NCBI RefSeq assembly: GCF_001522545.3
Contig: NC_031769.1
Location: forward strand, 20,319,875 to 20,383,874
Reading direction: 5' to 3'
DNA length: 64,000 nucleotides
Source: Parus major
Taxonomy: Eukaryota; Chordata; Aves; Passeriformes; Paridae
Made by a program: the position numbers and the translations under genes. This document shows, piece by piece, positions 36,641 through 50,011 of this stretch. The notes below the pieces were generated by a model. The model was given only the letters and a program-made list of their open reading frames with translations, ran no database searches and was not told the origin of the DNA. Numbering within the stretch: position 1 is the first letter of the stretch; each line of letters opens with the position of its first letter.

Positions 36641-39600
36641 CTACATTATTGCTATCGTCATTTGTCTTTCCCCTCTGACACGTGCAGTTTTTTATGCAGG
36701 AAAACTCTGTAGATGAGGCTCATCAGCAAGGAGGAGAGCAGCCTGAATACCTATGAGGTGTCACTGCAAACAAACACCGCTGGACATCCCAGCCTGGCTC
36801 TACCCCGGGAGGTTACAAGGCAGAAGTGAGACCAGAGGACCACTGTGGACAGAGCAAGAGTGGAGGTGCAGGTTGATAAACACACTCGACGTTGTAGGGC
36901 GTTAGAGGGAGGAAAAGCTTAGCAGGTGGTGAGGACTTTTCAGGGTGACAAGTAGAGGGAGGAAGGTTTGCTTTGGAGTAGGGGTTGCAAAGGCAGCAAG
37001 GAGAGCCCTGGGATTTGTTGGGTGCTCGTGAAGCTCACAAGCCCTCTGGAAACTGAAAGGTAAGAGGCAAATACTGCAAAAATAAATGCACACCAGGCAG
37101 TGAGCAGCATTGAACCCAACGCCTCTCAGTGCAGGAAGGTGCTGCTCCAAGGTCCTCAGGACCTGCACATGGGTCTCTCTGGTGAGTCAGTGCCACTTTT
37201 TTCTTAGAAATAGTGCTTATGAGAGAAGTCACATTGGTAAGTGCAGAACAATCCCACAATAATGGCAAACACTTGGGGTTTGCTCTTTTATTGTCATTAA
37301 TAAGAGACTCATGATAAAAGTCTGAATCTACGAGGGAAGGATGAGTCAAAATGCTTCTGTCTCACTAATGCCCAGATCTTTCCAAAACTAAGCAGTGTCC
37401 AGAGAACAAGGATCTGGACTTTTGAAGAAAAAGATGAAAAGTTAAGAGAAGACTGAGTTTTGTTTCCTTTCCAAAGCATGGCTCTTGTTTTCAGTTAGAA
37501 TGCATCAGATACAGATGAAAACAGAAAATAAAGCTGCATTTCCACAGTAGTTATTTGCAGTTCCATGGTGCACTACTGCTTCCTGAGAAGCCCTGCCTAG
37601 CCAAGGTGATGCCAGCACTGGGATGTCACTGGCACAAGAGGTTGCCACCATGACAAGGAGGGGGTACAGGGGCCCTGGAGCCAGGCACAGGGCTGTGTCT
37701 GCCTCTGCCATGGCAAGTGAGCTTCAAAGCCAGCAAGTAGGGCTGCTGCCATCCCCAGGGTGCAGGCACCTGGGCTTGGCTCAGAGGGAGAGGACTTGGT
37801 GGCAGGAGCCACTTGTGGTGTATCACAAGACATAAAAGTCTTCACACCCTGTGAGCATGAGTCTTCAGGGAGGTGCATTGTAACAATGACAGAGGAAAGC
37901 TGGTCTCAACCTTCTCCTTTCCCCACTTCCCATGGGTTTTGGACACTGGAAGAAACAGGGTGCATAATTAGATGAGTCTCAAGCCAATTTTTTGATGGTA
38001 TTGAAATCAGCCAGGTTCCTCAAGCCAACAACAGGGGAGGGGAGGAAAAAGGTGAGACAGGAGGAGGTGATTAGGAGATGGCACCGGGGAGCCCACCCCA
38101 AGCCAGAAGAGCTGCTACAGAGCCTACTCCCTCTCATAAATGCAGAGACTTTCCTGGGATGGACAATTCAGTCCTGACAAGGATTAGGTGTGAGCACACA
38201 TAGTGGAGGATTCAGCGCCTCCCACCGTTCTCCTGAGGCTCCTTCCCTACATTTGACTGGGCCCCTGGTGTGGGGAATGAAAGGACAGGGCTGTAATTAG
38301 GGCAAACAAAAGAGGGGCCAGAAGCATGGGGTGATAGCAATGAGAGGAGATGGGGCCAACCCCTCTTCAAACATTCCCACCTGTGCAAAGCTTGTCCAGT
38401 GGCCCAGCCCTGCTCCAAGACCCAGCATTCCCAGGACAGCAGCAAGAGGAGACTGCCCCTGCAAACACAGCAGTGAGAAATCCCTTAGAAGAGTGAGTGA
38501 CAGTAATTGGGAGTAATTGCAACACAGACACAAAGGAGACAGCTTTTTAGTAATTCACCACGTCCTATGAAACAATATGAATAATCCCCCTATAAAGTGA
38601 TGGTGAGGGCCAGCCTCATCACTGTTTTGCATTTTGCCTTAAACTACTTGTAAACTGAGATAATCAGTTCCTGTGGGATTTTTTTTAGGAAGACCACATA
38701 TCTATTACTCATTTCAAATCAGCTTTTTTCCTACCTTCTCTTTGTTTAATGTAATTTTTCTTTATTGACCCTATAAAAGAAGAAAAAAAAAATCTTTTTT
38801 CACTCAGACTTGCTCTCCTGGTTAAAGGTGCCATGGCAGACATTTCCTACCAGGAAGGAAAATAAAATCGGGCCCAAATGCTAAACATTTTCACAGAGAT
38901 TACAACTCCTGTCTTCAGGGTTTTGCAGTGCCTCAGTTTGCTGGAACACAGTGTGGCACTACAGGAGACTGAAGCAGATGTCAGCAGCCACTGCAGGAGC
39001 TCACTCTGTTAATAAGGGTTACACAGAATTTAGGCTGAAGAGTGACTCATGGCATCGTGCAAGACCATTGTCCAGGTAACAGCCATCAGGCCTAATTTGG
39101 GTGCAAAACTGCTGATGAAACCCAAAGCACATTTGCTCTGCCTCATGCCTTAGCTTTTTTATCTGATAGGGCTTCCTACCTTCCTCCTCCTCACCTCACA
39201 AGTTGTGTGGTGGCTGTTCCAGGAGGATAGAAGATATGTCTGTAACCTGTAGCACCAATGATCAAAAATTTCAAGTGTGATTGAGTAGAAAATGCTCATG
39301 TTCTGTAAGTCTCATTCAGTCAGTATTTTCCATTTCAGTGTTTCAGCCAGCAAGAAGGCTCATCAGCCTTCAAGGCTGAACTCACCACATCACCTGAAGA
39401 ACTGGCTGCTCCTCAGCCTGGCTTAGGAGTCAGGTGGTTCCACCCCAAAAATAATGGGTTTAGTAAACCCAGGGTAAAGGCTCAAACTTCTGAAGGGAGT
39501 GGATGAAGGTGGATGCATCTGATTTGACTTGTAAAATATCATGAAGAGAAAAAAACTTCCAGGGAGTGTGGTGCCCTGTGCAGGGACAGAGGGACAGCCT

Positions 39601-42600
39601 GTCCCAGTGGGTGCCCTGCCTGCTGCCTCTGCAAGGACTGGGCACTGAGGGCTCCTCAAAATGACCTCCTCTGTATCCAAGGGCTGTGGCAAAAAGCAGT
39701 ATTCTCACATTTCTGAAAGCCAGGGCTCTTATGTAGGTGTCTGGAAAGGTCTAACAGCGTGGCAGTGGCAATGCTCTGCCCTTATTTCACAGAGCATGTC
39801 CCTCATGATTCCAAAACCTGGCAGACTTCTTGTGAAGTTTTCTCTGGGCAAAGTATGTTAAACTGCTTCTGTAGTACAAAATGCTTTAATCTGAGATTTG
39901 GTATTCTGGTACGGGTCTCGTATTCTTCTTTCCATCAGTCACAATGCCCCTTGCAGGCAGCCTGGGAAGTGACTTCCCCTTCTGTGCATGCAGATGGGCT
40001 ATAGGAAATGCAAATAAGTTGTAAGCAAACTCAGCTGTGGCCTGCCACTCCATTCCTGGGGTTACCAGTGGGGTGCACACAGGAAACGAGCTGGGCTGCG
40101 GTGGGTGGGTGCACTTCACAAACAATGTGAGTAATTTTTCAGAGCAGAGGTTAGCAGATAAACCAGGGAGCAGAGGTCAGAGCAGCACAATTAAAGCATT
40201 TGAAGAAAGGAAGGTTTGGACCTGGATTTGTTCAGTTCTCTGCAGCTTGGCCTCTCTCTTTTTTTGGGAAAAAATGGACAACCACATTATACATTATGAC
40301 TTTTAGCATATGGAAAATTTTAGTTCTCTCATGACTGTTGGGCACTGGAGTGTCAGCACTCAGGTCCAGAGGAAATTTCTATTAACTTTTTATACTGGTA
40401 ACAAGCAGGCTTTCCTTCTGCAGCCAAGCCCTATCAGCAGAGAGCCTTCTACCAGGCAGGTCTTGGTCTTTCTTCTTCCCCCTCTTCCCTTTTTGAACTG
40501 ACCACAAGACCTGGATGACTGTGAAGAATCTTTGAATGGGATTAAGCACAAAGCAGTGCTTTGTTTCTGGATCTTTCCTCCTAAACAGAAAGTCTACATC
40601 CATGCTGCTCTTACAGGTAAAATCTGTCCCTCTCTAGAGTACAGAAATTTGGTTCTAAACAGAAATTTAGGCACCATCTCTAAAAACAATCTAGCCTATT
40701 CATATAATGGATTAAAAAGAGAATTTTCTGTCTAGCATGCTCAGATAACTTTGTATCCATCATTCTGGAAATAGCTCCCAGATAGCAAAGCTCACTCATC
40801 ATGCAAACTCCTTCTATACCAGTATGTAATGCTTTTAATTATCCACTGTAAAATGACTTGTCTGCCATCACTCAAACCTGTTCATCTCAACCAGTATGGG
40901 CGTAACAGCACTTTCTTGGGCAGTCTTCAAAAATCCCACCAGTGCCTAGCTAGATTTCTGTATTTATGGGATTTATGAGCACAGGCTGATGGCTCTGATT
41001 AAACCATGACAAAGCTGGGGGCTTGGTCTCCCCTAATCAGTCCTAAAATACAGTTTTTACAGTTGTCCCACTCCCTGCATAGCTTTGGCATCCTGACAGT
41101 AGTTCAAATAAATTCCGGAATTTATTCTGCTAATTTCTGGAAGAAAAATGACAAAGCCCTTTTCACGAGCAAGCTATCAAAAGCAACTTCTTTGATTACT
41201 AAGTAAGGCAAGAAACTGAATCAGCTCTGTTTCCTTGCAGCACTTTTGGTATTCTGTTGGTGTTTCTAAGATTTCTCATCTCTTGACACACTGAGACATT
41301 CATCTTCAGTTACAGTCAAAACCCACAGGTTTGCAGAAAAGTCAAAAATTTGTCCTCATCTCCTGCCTGTGATGCAGTCAAATGTTTCAGCCCAGCAGTT
41401 CCAGAATACCTCATCCCTTTTGCAGTGCTTGCTCAGGTATGTCCACTTCTCCCCAGTTCTGTGCCCCTCTCACGGTGTTCCTCAGCTCAGGGCTGTGTTT
41501 GAAGAGGGCTTCACTGAGCACTTGCAGCCTTGGAGGTGCTGTGTGAGGAGGCTGCTGAACAAGAGTGCAGCAGGAAAAAAGCAGGAGCAAAATATCAGCA
41601 TGACAGGCCAACCTCACAGAAACACATCAACAGAAACAGGAGTGGTGACAGAATATCAGGTTAAACAGAGCTACAGGATAGGGCCAGTGGAGGAAACACA
41701 GATACAAATACATTTTTCAGAGGAAAAAAATAAAAATAAAAGAAGAGGCATCATCATTCTCTGCAAAATCCTGAAGTTGAATATACCTTCTAGCTGTTGA
41801 TTGTTTTTTTCCCAAGCTGCTGAACAGAATAATTCTTATGGAAAAACACAGCAAAGATGTGAAGAAAACATATTAGGAAATCAGAATTTATTTGTCAGTC
41901 TAAATCACTGAGCTTTAAAAAATTACTGGATACAGATGGCATCAGCAGCACAATGTGCACACACATGCTCAAGGACCAGATCCTTGGGGTGCAGGGGGGA
42001 CATGGGAAGGCAGGGATGCATTTGGGGGTGCAGCAGTATGCAGAAGCTCTTGCTTGTGGTGCCATCCCTGCTCTGAGCTCTGCAGCACAAACCTGCCAGC
42101 CAGCAGCTGTGTCCCACCTGGGCCACAGCATCCCTCTGGCCCTGCTGAGCTCCTGCTTATGTGCTTGCTTCTGGCTTGGGAAGGAAAAAGCCAAACCATG
42201 CTGCACGTGAGAGAGCAGGCCTCATGCACCAGAATGAGTTTGCTCTCTTCTATAATCCCTGTGGCTGGAGAAGACCTGAATTAAAAGGAGTTTTCAGCCT
42301 ATCTGCCCAAGGACTTTGAACAATCAGTGCTTAGCACATCCAAATCTCACTCCCAAGCAACCAACGTTTAGCTCAAGTGCCCTTTTGGGGCATTAGTTGC
42401 ATGCAGACACATTTATATTTCTGTATTTATGCATTTCTATCACACACTCAGAGCTGCCCAGGCTGCTCTCATGTGGCACAAATCCTGTCTCTTTGACTGA
42501 GCTTGGCCTTGGCAGGAAGAAGAAAATCAACCCCATTCAGCTGCAGTCCCAGAGTGCTCTTTTGGGGACAAAACTGCAGTTCCAGTGAGCTTCCTTAATC

Positions 42601-42888
42601 TAATAGAAACAAAAACTGCTCTTAGACACTATACTCTTGCACACCTGACTCTGACAGGTTTGTGACTGTATCTTGGACTGACTCTGATCTGGGCTGACAA
42701 GCACACTTTTTAGCTGTAAAAGTGAATACATTGAATTCATACTAACATGTATAGCACCTGAATAAGAAACACATCATTATTGGAATCTGAGGCACAAAGT
42801 GTGTGCCCTTGTCTCTGATACCACGCTCAGACATCCAAGAAAACACTGAATTTCATATAACATTAAATTTATGGGCATGTTTTCATGG

Positions 42889-43447
42889 TGTTACATGAAA
42901 ACAATTTTTAAAATTAAATAGAAAAACTTAAAGTGTGTGTAGGTTAGAAAGTTTTCTTAAGTCACTGGGTAAAAAAGTTTAGAGTTTAAGCTAGTTTAGA
43001 GAGCAGAAGACAAGATGCAGGATTTAGGGTGTTGTCTCTTTTCCTTCTTTCTTCTTCATCTTCTTCTTCTAGAGGTTTTTGGGTAATAGTAAGAGATTAG
43101 ATAGAAAATGCCACAGGTGATGGGTCATTGGGTCATTAAGAAAAATAATACACATGTCTATTGTTAATTCAGTCAGAATAAGTATAAAGATAAAGAAACT
43201 GCATAGTTCAGGACCATTTTGTGCCTTCAGAGCCAAAGTGAGCCATACCATGGTGGGTTGAACTTATGCAAAAGGGTCTGGGGATGGCCTGCCAAGTCTT
43301 TTATAACATCCTAATAAACACAAGGAACAAAATCTTAACGAGCTTTAGAGTTTTCTTCCTGACCCAGAGAGCTGAGATAAGCAGAGATCCCTGTGAGGGA
43401 GTATCCTGAAGGAGCTCAGCTCAGAAGAGACTGAGAAATCCATTTCA
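42889..43447 (+). mobile_element. Endogenous retrovirus LTR-like element (probably solo)
   Basis: The segment has the layout of an LTR read on the + strand. It starts TGTTACATGAAAAC, passes a CTT-rich stretch (about 43038-43072), a TATA-like TATAAAG (43183-43189) and an AATAAA (43313-43318) followed by ACAAAATCTTAACGAGC, and ends in a U5-like part at AAATCCATTTCA. The wording resembles songbird ERV LTRs as I remember them. No gag, pol or env reading frame flanks it. I could not find a target-site duplication for these borders, so the ends are approximate; a further stretch to about 43540 may also belong to it. Confidence 0.6.
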
Positions 43448-46400
43448 AGAAGTGTGGTGTAAAGTAGCTAAAAAATGTTACAATCATGTATTCCCGAGCA
43501 CTGGGCAGAAACACAGGCTTTGGTGGCACCGAAACCCCCCGGGTAATTAAATGTTATTTCAGAGCTGTTTGAACAGCAGATGCCATGTATTAGCAACATC
43601 AATTAGAAGATAATTGTGTCACTGGCCTGGACACTGGCAGCAGCTGGAGCTCTGTGTTTTGGTTTAAGTGGTAGCTGGGCAGAAGACTAAACCACTTGAG
43701 ATAAGCTGGTGAGATGTCTGGAGTGAATGGGGTGCTGGTGCTGTCTGACACTGCATCCAGCACCATTGCTGGAGGAGATTACTTAGGTATGAAAATTTCT
43801 TTTCAAGTCAAGCATCCCTAAATCTTGACCAGTGATTGGGATAAGATGCAGTAGATTCCATTCCCATTCCTTTTCATGTGACAAATGGGCAGTTCTACCT
43901 GGCACTATGGTAGCCAAAAATCCTGTTTGCAGGGGGCAATGGAGGTGCTTGTTCCCTTTCTCCTACATCAGACAATTCTGTGTCTCCTGGAAACAAAACA
44001 AAACAAAAGATTAAAAAATTAAAATTTGCTCTTACTTTCAGAAAAAGGTGGTTGCTGAATTTTTTTAAAGACTGTGGATCTGCTCACCTTCAGAATGTGA
44101 TTCTGCAAGACCCTGTGGCCAGAGAGATGCTGGATGTTGCCAGGCTGCAGACTCAAGGCTGCTTTAATGGCCTCAAGCTACTAGATATATCAGCAGCTAA
44201 TCTGTTTTTTGGTGGGTCCCACATACTACTGAGCACTCTGCTTTCCTGGCACAAGTGGGCAGCCTCATCCTTCTCAATTTTGTGAGCCATGAGAGCCTCA
44301 AAACAGCATTCTCTTTAAAGGGGAGCAGTCAAGGAGAACTATGCTAATTATCTTGGGTAGAGGATCCTTTAGGTCTTTGCCAGTTTTTATCAAAGCATAA
44401 AAAGCAATTATTAAAATTAATGCAATTTACCATGTGTTCTACTTCTTGCAAAGCTATTTTTGGCAAGGGTTTCCATCTGTCCCATTCAACAAGATCAGCC
44501 ACAGACTTTTGCTCTCTATTACACTTCTCAGAGTTCTCATGTGGAGCCTGGAAAACACATGCCTTTTTGCAGAGTGGAGCACCTCCATTGCAGAATCTAG
44601 TTTACCTGAGAGTTGCCATCACCTTGCAATTGTGTCCTCATCAGGAAAAATACTTCTTTCTCTGTTGCTCTCTGCCAGCACTGTGGATGCCTCTTGGTGA
44701 GGAAATGCTGCACCCTCTGCCCTGAGCAGGTGGCCACTGGAAAAGGCTGTGGGAGCAAGTGACAAATTTGTCTGCAGGTTTTCAAAAAACAGCTTTTATC
44801 TGTATTTTTAACAGTTCTACAGCCTGCCTTAAAGCAATTAGAAACTAGTCAATTTGCATTTTCATACAGCTGAGACAAAGCAGCACAAAGAGGATGCATT
44901 TGTAGGGAATAAAGACCTGACTCCAGGATAGTGTCCATGGGCCCATTGATATTCAGTGTTCTCACTCTGGAAACGTGGCACAAACACCTAAACAGGAATA
45001 AACAGGAACACAGCAGGTGTGATTGTCTGGAGTGAAGGCACGTGAATCTTTCAAGTGACTTGAATTCTGGGGATGGTTTTGCATTTGCCATCCCCTCACA
45101 GTCCTCTGGCAGCAGCATCCTCTGCACTGAGATCTCACCTCTGCACAAGTGAAAGAGAACCCTGCAAAGGAAACAGCAAGGGCAGCTCAGTTTGTCCTTT
45201 GTGCCCCTCATCTGAAGCTGCACAGATGAAGGAGATTATTCTAACATGACATGCTGAAACCACAGAGGTGAGGCAGTTTATTTTGACTGAAAAATAGAAA
45301 ACCAAACTGTATTTTTACCTGCCCAGTGAATACACCAAGAGGAAGGGAAACCCAGATGTGATGCTGTCACTGAGATATCCACTTGCTTGCTTCAGACTAG
45401 CTATTTATTAGCACTTTAAAAAGAAAAAACTGTAATAGGTTGAGTGGGGAGGTGTGATTGGGATATAGTTAAGAACAGAAACCTAATAAAAGATACATGT
45501 TAAATGCCAAATAAATGCCTACCCAGTGTAAAGAAGACATATCTAGGATATAAAACCCAAGAGGATGATTAAATACATAAAAAAGCAAACTGACTCAAAG
45601 TCTTTAGACTCAGTCTCTCTGGTGACTGAATCCCACAGTGTCCATGCTTGGCAGCACAACAGCATATTGCTTTCCGCTTGCCATACTTCCTGAATAAAGG
45701 AACCCAAGCCAAAAATTTGGCAGCACAAATTTGGTTTGTGCTTAAAGTCGTTAATATCCCTACCTGGTGGGAGACAAATGTTGGAGAAGCACTTGCCAGA
45801 CAAGTTGTCTGATGAATTTGCTCAAAGCTGCCTTGGAGTTGCCGTCATTCACTTTTGCTGCAGCATTGCGCCCTGTGCCGAAATACAAAGATTCCTTCTG
45901 CAGACACACTCCCTGTGCTGCATCTTGCCTGGTTCAAAATTGATTCTCAAAATAATACCTAAACATGTTTTTCTCAACATTATGGCAGGAAATGCTGCTC
46001 TCCAGAAGTGGCATTTCCTTTGTAACCCAGGTTCACAATAGTCTTACTCTGCTCAGAGGCACTGCTCTCTGCTCAGATATCCTTTTCTGATTCCCTCCAG
46101 CACTGCAGGGAAAAGTGGCATTTATCAGAACACTCAGTGAAAATTCTTCATTTCATTTTCTCTCCCAGGCATTAAAATCCATAAAAGATTCTTGCCTCTT
46201 TAAGGTTTTGAAAGACTGGCATTAGTGATTTAAAGTTAATGAAACAGGAGATTCCAGGGTAAATTCCATTCTCAGAGAGAGCAATGAAACTCCATTGTAA
46301 GTCCAGTGAGCTTCACTGTGTGGCAGCACAGGAGCGAGGGCTCCTTCCAGGACAGCAGAGCTGCTCCAGTAAAGTGCAAACATCCTTTGGCACTCCATCA

Positions 46401-47019
46401 GTTAGCTCAGTAGAGTAGTGCATGCCAGTAGTCGAGAATATTTCCATGGAATATTGTGTATATTATCCTGCTCTTTTGGGTTACATTTGAACAGAAAAAC
46501 ACAAAATATGAGGCTCCTGAATTGTGATAGTCATAGGTTTTACTGTTCTGTTCTGATTTCACACAAACATACACATTTCTGTTCTACATTTGTGTGCATG
46601 CATGTGCATGGACATATGTGTGTCCATCCATATTGAAAACATATGTGTAATGTCTCAGTGCATGAAAGCAACATTCTAGCTGAATTTTTCTCTTCCTGGA
46701 GATCAGAAAATCTCTGTCCCAGATGGCAGACATGTTCTCCAGCCAGTCATGTTCTGTTTCTCACTTGAGGCATTTTGGATTTGTGCAGTAATTTTGCACA
46801 CTAGGGTTTTAATGCTACATAGAAAGAACACAAACAATCTAGCTGAAAATGTATGAATTGCATAAGAACACATGCATATCTCAGGAGGGGGTAAATACTT
46901 CTATTTTTGTCTCTGATCTGCATCCTTTACTTGTTATTATTGTTAAATGCCCAAGTAACATAACAGAAAATAAAATAACAAATACCAAACCTAAAGTTAC
47001 ATCCAGTAAAGGATGGCTT

Positions 47020-47350
47020 ATTAATAATGGCATTGGCAATACATTATGCTGGAAAAAATACACAATGGTTCCTCGGCAAGGCTTGTATCTCTACAATGCT
47101 GCAAGGAATGTCCTGGTCCCTTCCTCATTGTGCAGGCACAATCAGTCCCTCCTGGGAAGGAGAGCGCTCATTGTATCTCCCTGTGATTTGCAACTCTGTT
47201 GCAGTGAACTGATTTTAGCAAACCGGGCGAATAGAATTGAAATAAGATTCCAGGAATGCGATGCAAATATCAGACTCAAATCTGATCTCACATATCCTAG
47301 TTAACATCTCAGTTTACAATTTACATCAGTGGAGTTATTCCTAATTTGTG
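47020..47350. promoter_or_regulatory. Motif-rich block with POU octamer
   Basis: Unique sequence containing a perfect POU octamer ATGCAAAT (47261-47268), TTATTAATAATGGCATT near 47020, and a TTTACATCAGTGGAGTTATT stretch near 47320 that recalls an old amniote repeat. A 151-codon open frame (46849-47304) crosses it but matches nothing known. The regulatory call is tentative. Confidence 0.25.
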
Positions 47351-49129
47351 ATGGATTGGGCCTACAGAATAATATCAAAACATGTCTTTTTTAACAATGC
47401 AAGGCCTGCTTTCACAAAATTCCAAACACAGTTGCCTACCATAATGATCAAAAGCTCAGCAGTCTTGCAGGATCACACTAAAGTCCACTGTATGCCATTT
47501 TGTTGTGGGGAAGATTGTTTGGGATCAAACAGTCTCCTGCTTTATCTAATGAACAGATGGGAAGAAAAATGAATGATCACAAGTAATTGCAACTTGCAAA
47601 GTAAATTACACCATTAACTGCTCCAGAAATCAATAATCAGGCACAAAAAAGAAATTCAGTTGAGGGGATGACAGAAGAAAAAATAAATCTCTTGGGCATC
47701 TTGCCACTCTGGGGATTTTAATTTTGAGTTTTCCACTCCCATCTATCCATTCTTATTGCCCATCCATCAACCTCCTGATGAATATAAAGGACTCCAGTAT
47801 GAAATGCCAGAGATTTCTGGGTTGGTAGAACAATGGAAAGGGAGTCTTTCAGGTTTGGAAGAGGAAGGGTAAATCACAGATGACATTTTAGAAAAGCTTG
47901 TATCTCTCCTGCTTTTTTCCCCTAACATCTCTCTTTAATAGCATTGGCAGTCTAATAACTATTTCAAAGGTAACCAAAATCATTCTCATGGGCAAATCAT
48001 CTGGAAATCTCCTCCTGATTGACTCTAACTACTGACATAATTTTTAATAGAAGTGCAGCATGATATATGCCTTTGCTTATTGGTATAGTTTTAAGCAGGG
48101 ACAAAGTGGTTGTTTAATCTTACTCCCATGTTAGAGGCATTTATCTTCCACCCCTTTGTATTCACTATTTACATCCTCATAAGAATGCCAACACTGTAGC
48201 CTTCGTTATTAGCAATACTCCTTGATTAAATAGCATTTATGACTATCTCTGTATTTTAGGCTTTATTAATGAACACTGTGAGTTTTCCTGAGTGCCTCCT
48301 TGTGACAGGTTATCTTCTATGGATTTTGACCAGAAGGGAGTTAAATGGAGGAGAGTGGATCAAGCAGGAAGCCTACACGGAAAATGTTGCCAACACTGTT
48401 GTGGTTACATAGGTGGTGGCAGAGGACAACAGTTCATTAAAAGAGAGTGATGAGTTAAAATGCCCATCCTACAGGCAGGGAAAAGTGGGGTGTGGAGAGA
48501 AAAAAAGGTGTTTTCAGCAAGTACAGCTGACCTAGGCTGTGAGCTGGATCCTGCTGCAAGCAGATGCTATCATGGTCTGTAGGGACACTGGATGCTGGTG
48601 GAAGTGCTGTGTAAAAACCATCCTGGCTGGAAATCCAACTCCTGAAAAACAGTGTATTTATGGGCAAACTGAGACTATTTATGCAGGAAGTATTTACTGG
48701 TTGGTGCAAGCATTGCTCTATTACCCCTCTGTAGCACCATGGCTATTAGACACTCTCCAGAAACTGTCCAAATCCCAGCTTTTTGTGCAAAGCAAAGCTT
48801 GGACCTGCCACTTGGAAAGGGGCATAGGTTAGAAAGAGGATGTCAGTGGGTGCAGCTTTACCCAGAGCCCACAAATCTGACACAGCTCTGGCAGTTCTGT
48901 ACTGCTCTCACCAGGGCAAGAGCAAAGAGCTCAGGCCACACTGTGGCTGGAGAGGTACTTGCATCATAACCTAAAATAGTCCCGAGGTTGACTGTACATA
49001 TGCTTTCCCAAACTGCACTGCAGCCTTGTATTCACCAGCTTAGATCATGACTCTGGAGGGATGGAAACAGAGAAGACACAAACCAGCAGGCTTGAAGGTG
49101 AATGGGAAAGAAAAAAACAGAAAGAACAA

Positions 49130-49330
49130 TTTTTTTTGCTTGCAACTACTGTATTATTTTGAATAAACAGGAGCACTTACAATTATGAGGATCTTTTATG
49201 GTTAATTACTGCTATTTATGTTTGCAATTATCAAGTGTCATATATGACTATTTTATATCCTTAAACTTTGTCAGCTGAATGTGTAATCTTCAGCTCCCTA
49301 TGTGTTTAAAACCTATTTTTACATACACAG
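49130..49330. promoter_or_regulatory. AT-rich homeodomain-core block
   Basis: Contains CAATTATG near 49180, TTAATTA (49202-49208) and CAATTA (49225-49230) within non-repetitive AT-rich sequence, 4.3 kb upstream of the C1QL3 CpG island. Possible enhancer by motif content only. Confidence 0.2.
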
Positions 49331-49975
49331 TTATGTTTTTATATCTGTGGTAATTCACCAGTCAAAACACGACATGCATGATTTTGGTTCCAATCTTTCT
49401 GCTTTAATTCTGCTCTCACCCCTTCCCTCCCCCCAGTAACCAGTCATATTTGACTGATCTTTTCAGATTAAAAACTAAAAAGGAAGAAATATGTCAAATT
49501 TATTTGTGAATTCTCCTTGTTGAGCCCTGTCACTTTAGCGACAGCCCTACTCGAACTCCCTCCTCCTTCAAATTTGGATTTGAAAAGTGGATGTAACCCT
49601 TTCAAGGCTGGACACATTTTCTTTGAATCATTCTCCTGTCTTTGCATTCAGAGACTGATCTTCAAAGGGTTTTATTAATTGCAATAAAACTTAATCTACA
49701 GTATTTCCAATCACACAAAAAGATGGCTTAAATCCCTTAGTAGCAGAGAATAGCCTTGGAAAGGACTTCCTATGTTCCAAAAACAGATAAGAACTTCCAA
49801 AAACCAGCAAAACAATCTTTTTCTTTTACACACCAAAGCTGATTTTCTTTCCCTGAGTATGAAAAGCCTATTTTTTATTAAGGAATACAGTGGGCATCTT
49901 GCAAGTCTATAAACATATTTGATTTATATTTTTCCGTCATCCTGGCCAAAACAGGTTTTAGTTAAAACTAAAACT

Positions 49976-50011
49976 AACAGAGTTTAGTTTAAAAATAAAC
50001 AGAGTTTAGTT
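49976..50011. repeat. 14-bp direct repeat, period 22
   Basis: AACAGAGTTTAGTT occurs at 49976-49989 and 49998-50011. The adjacent TTTAGTTAAAACTAAAACTA is partly self-complementary. Small local duplication without evident function. Confidence 0.7.

Noticed and set aside
39363..39379. Near-palindrome TCAGCCTTCAAGGCTGA
   Set aside because: Eight-base arms around one base; expected by chance a few times in a window of this size.
41369..41800. 143-codon + strand frame
   Set aside because: No domain or similarity, and the tail is a run of Lys from A-rich sequence.
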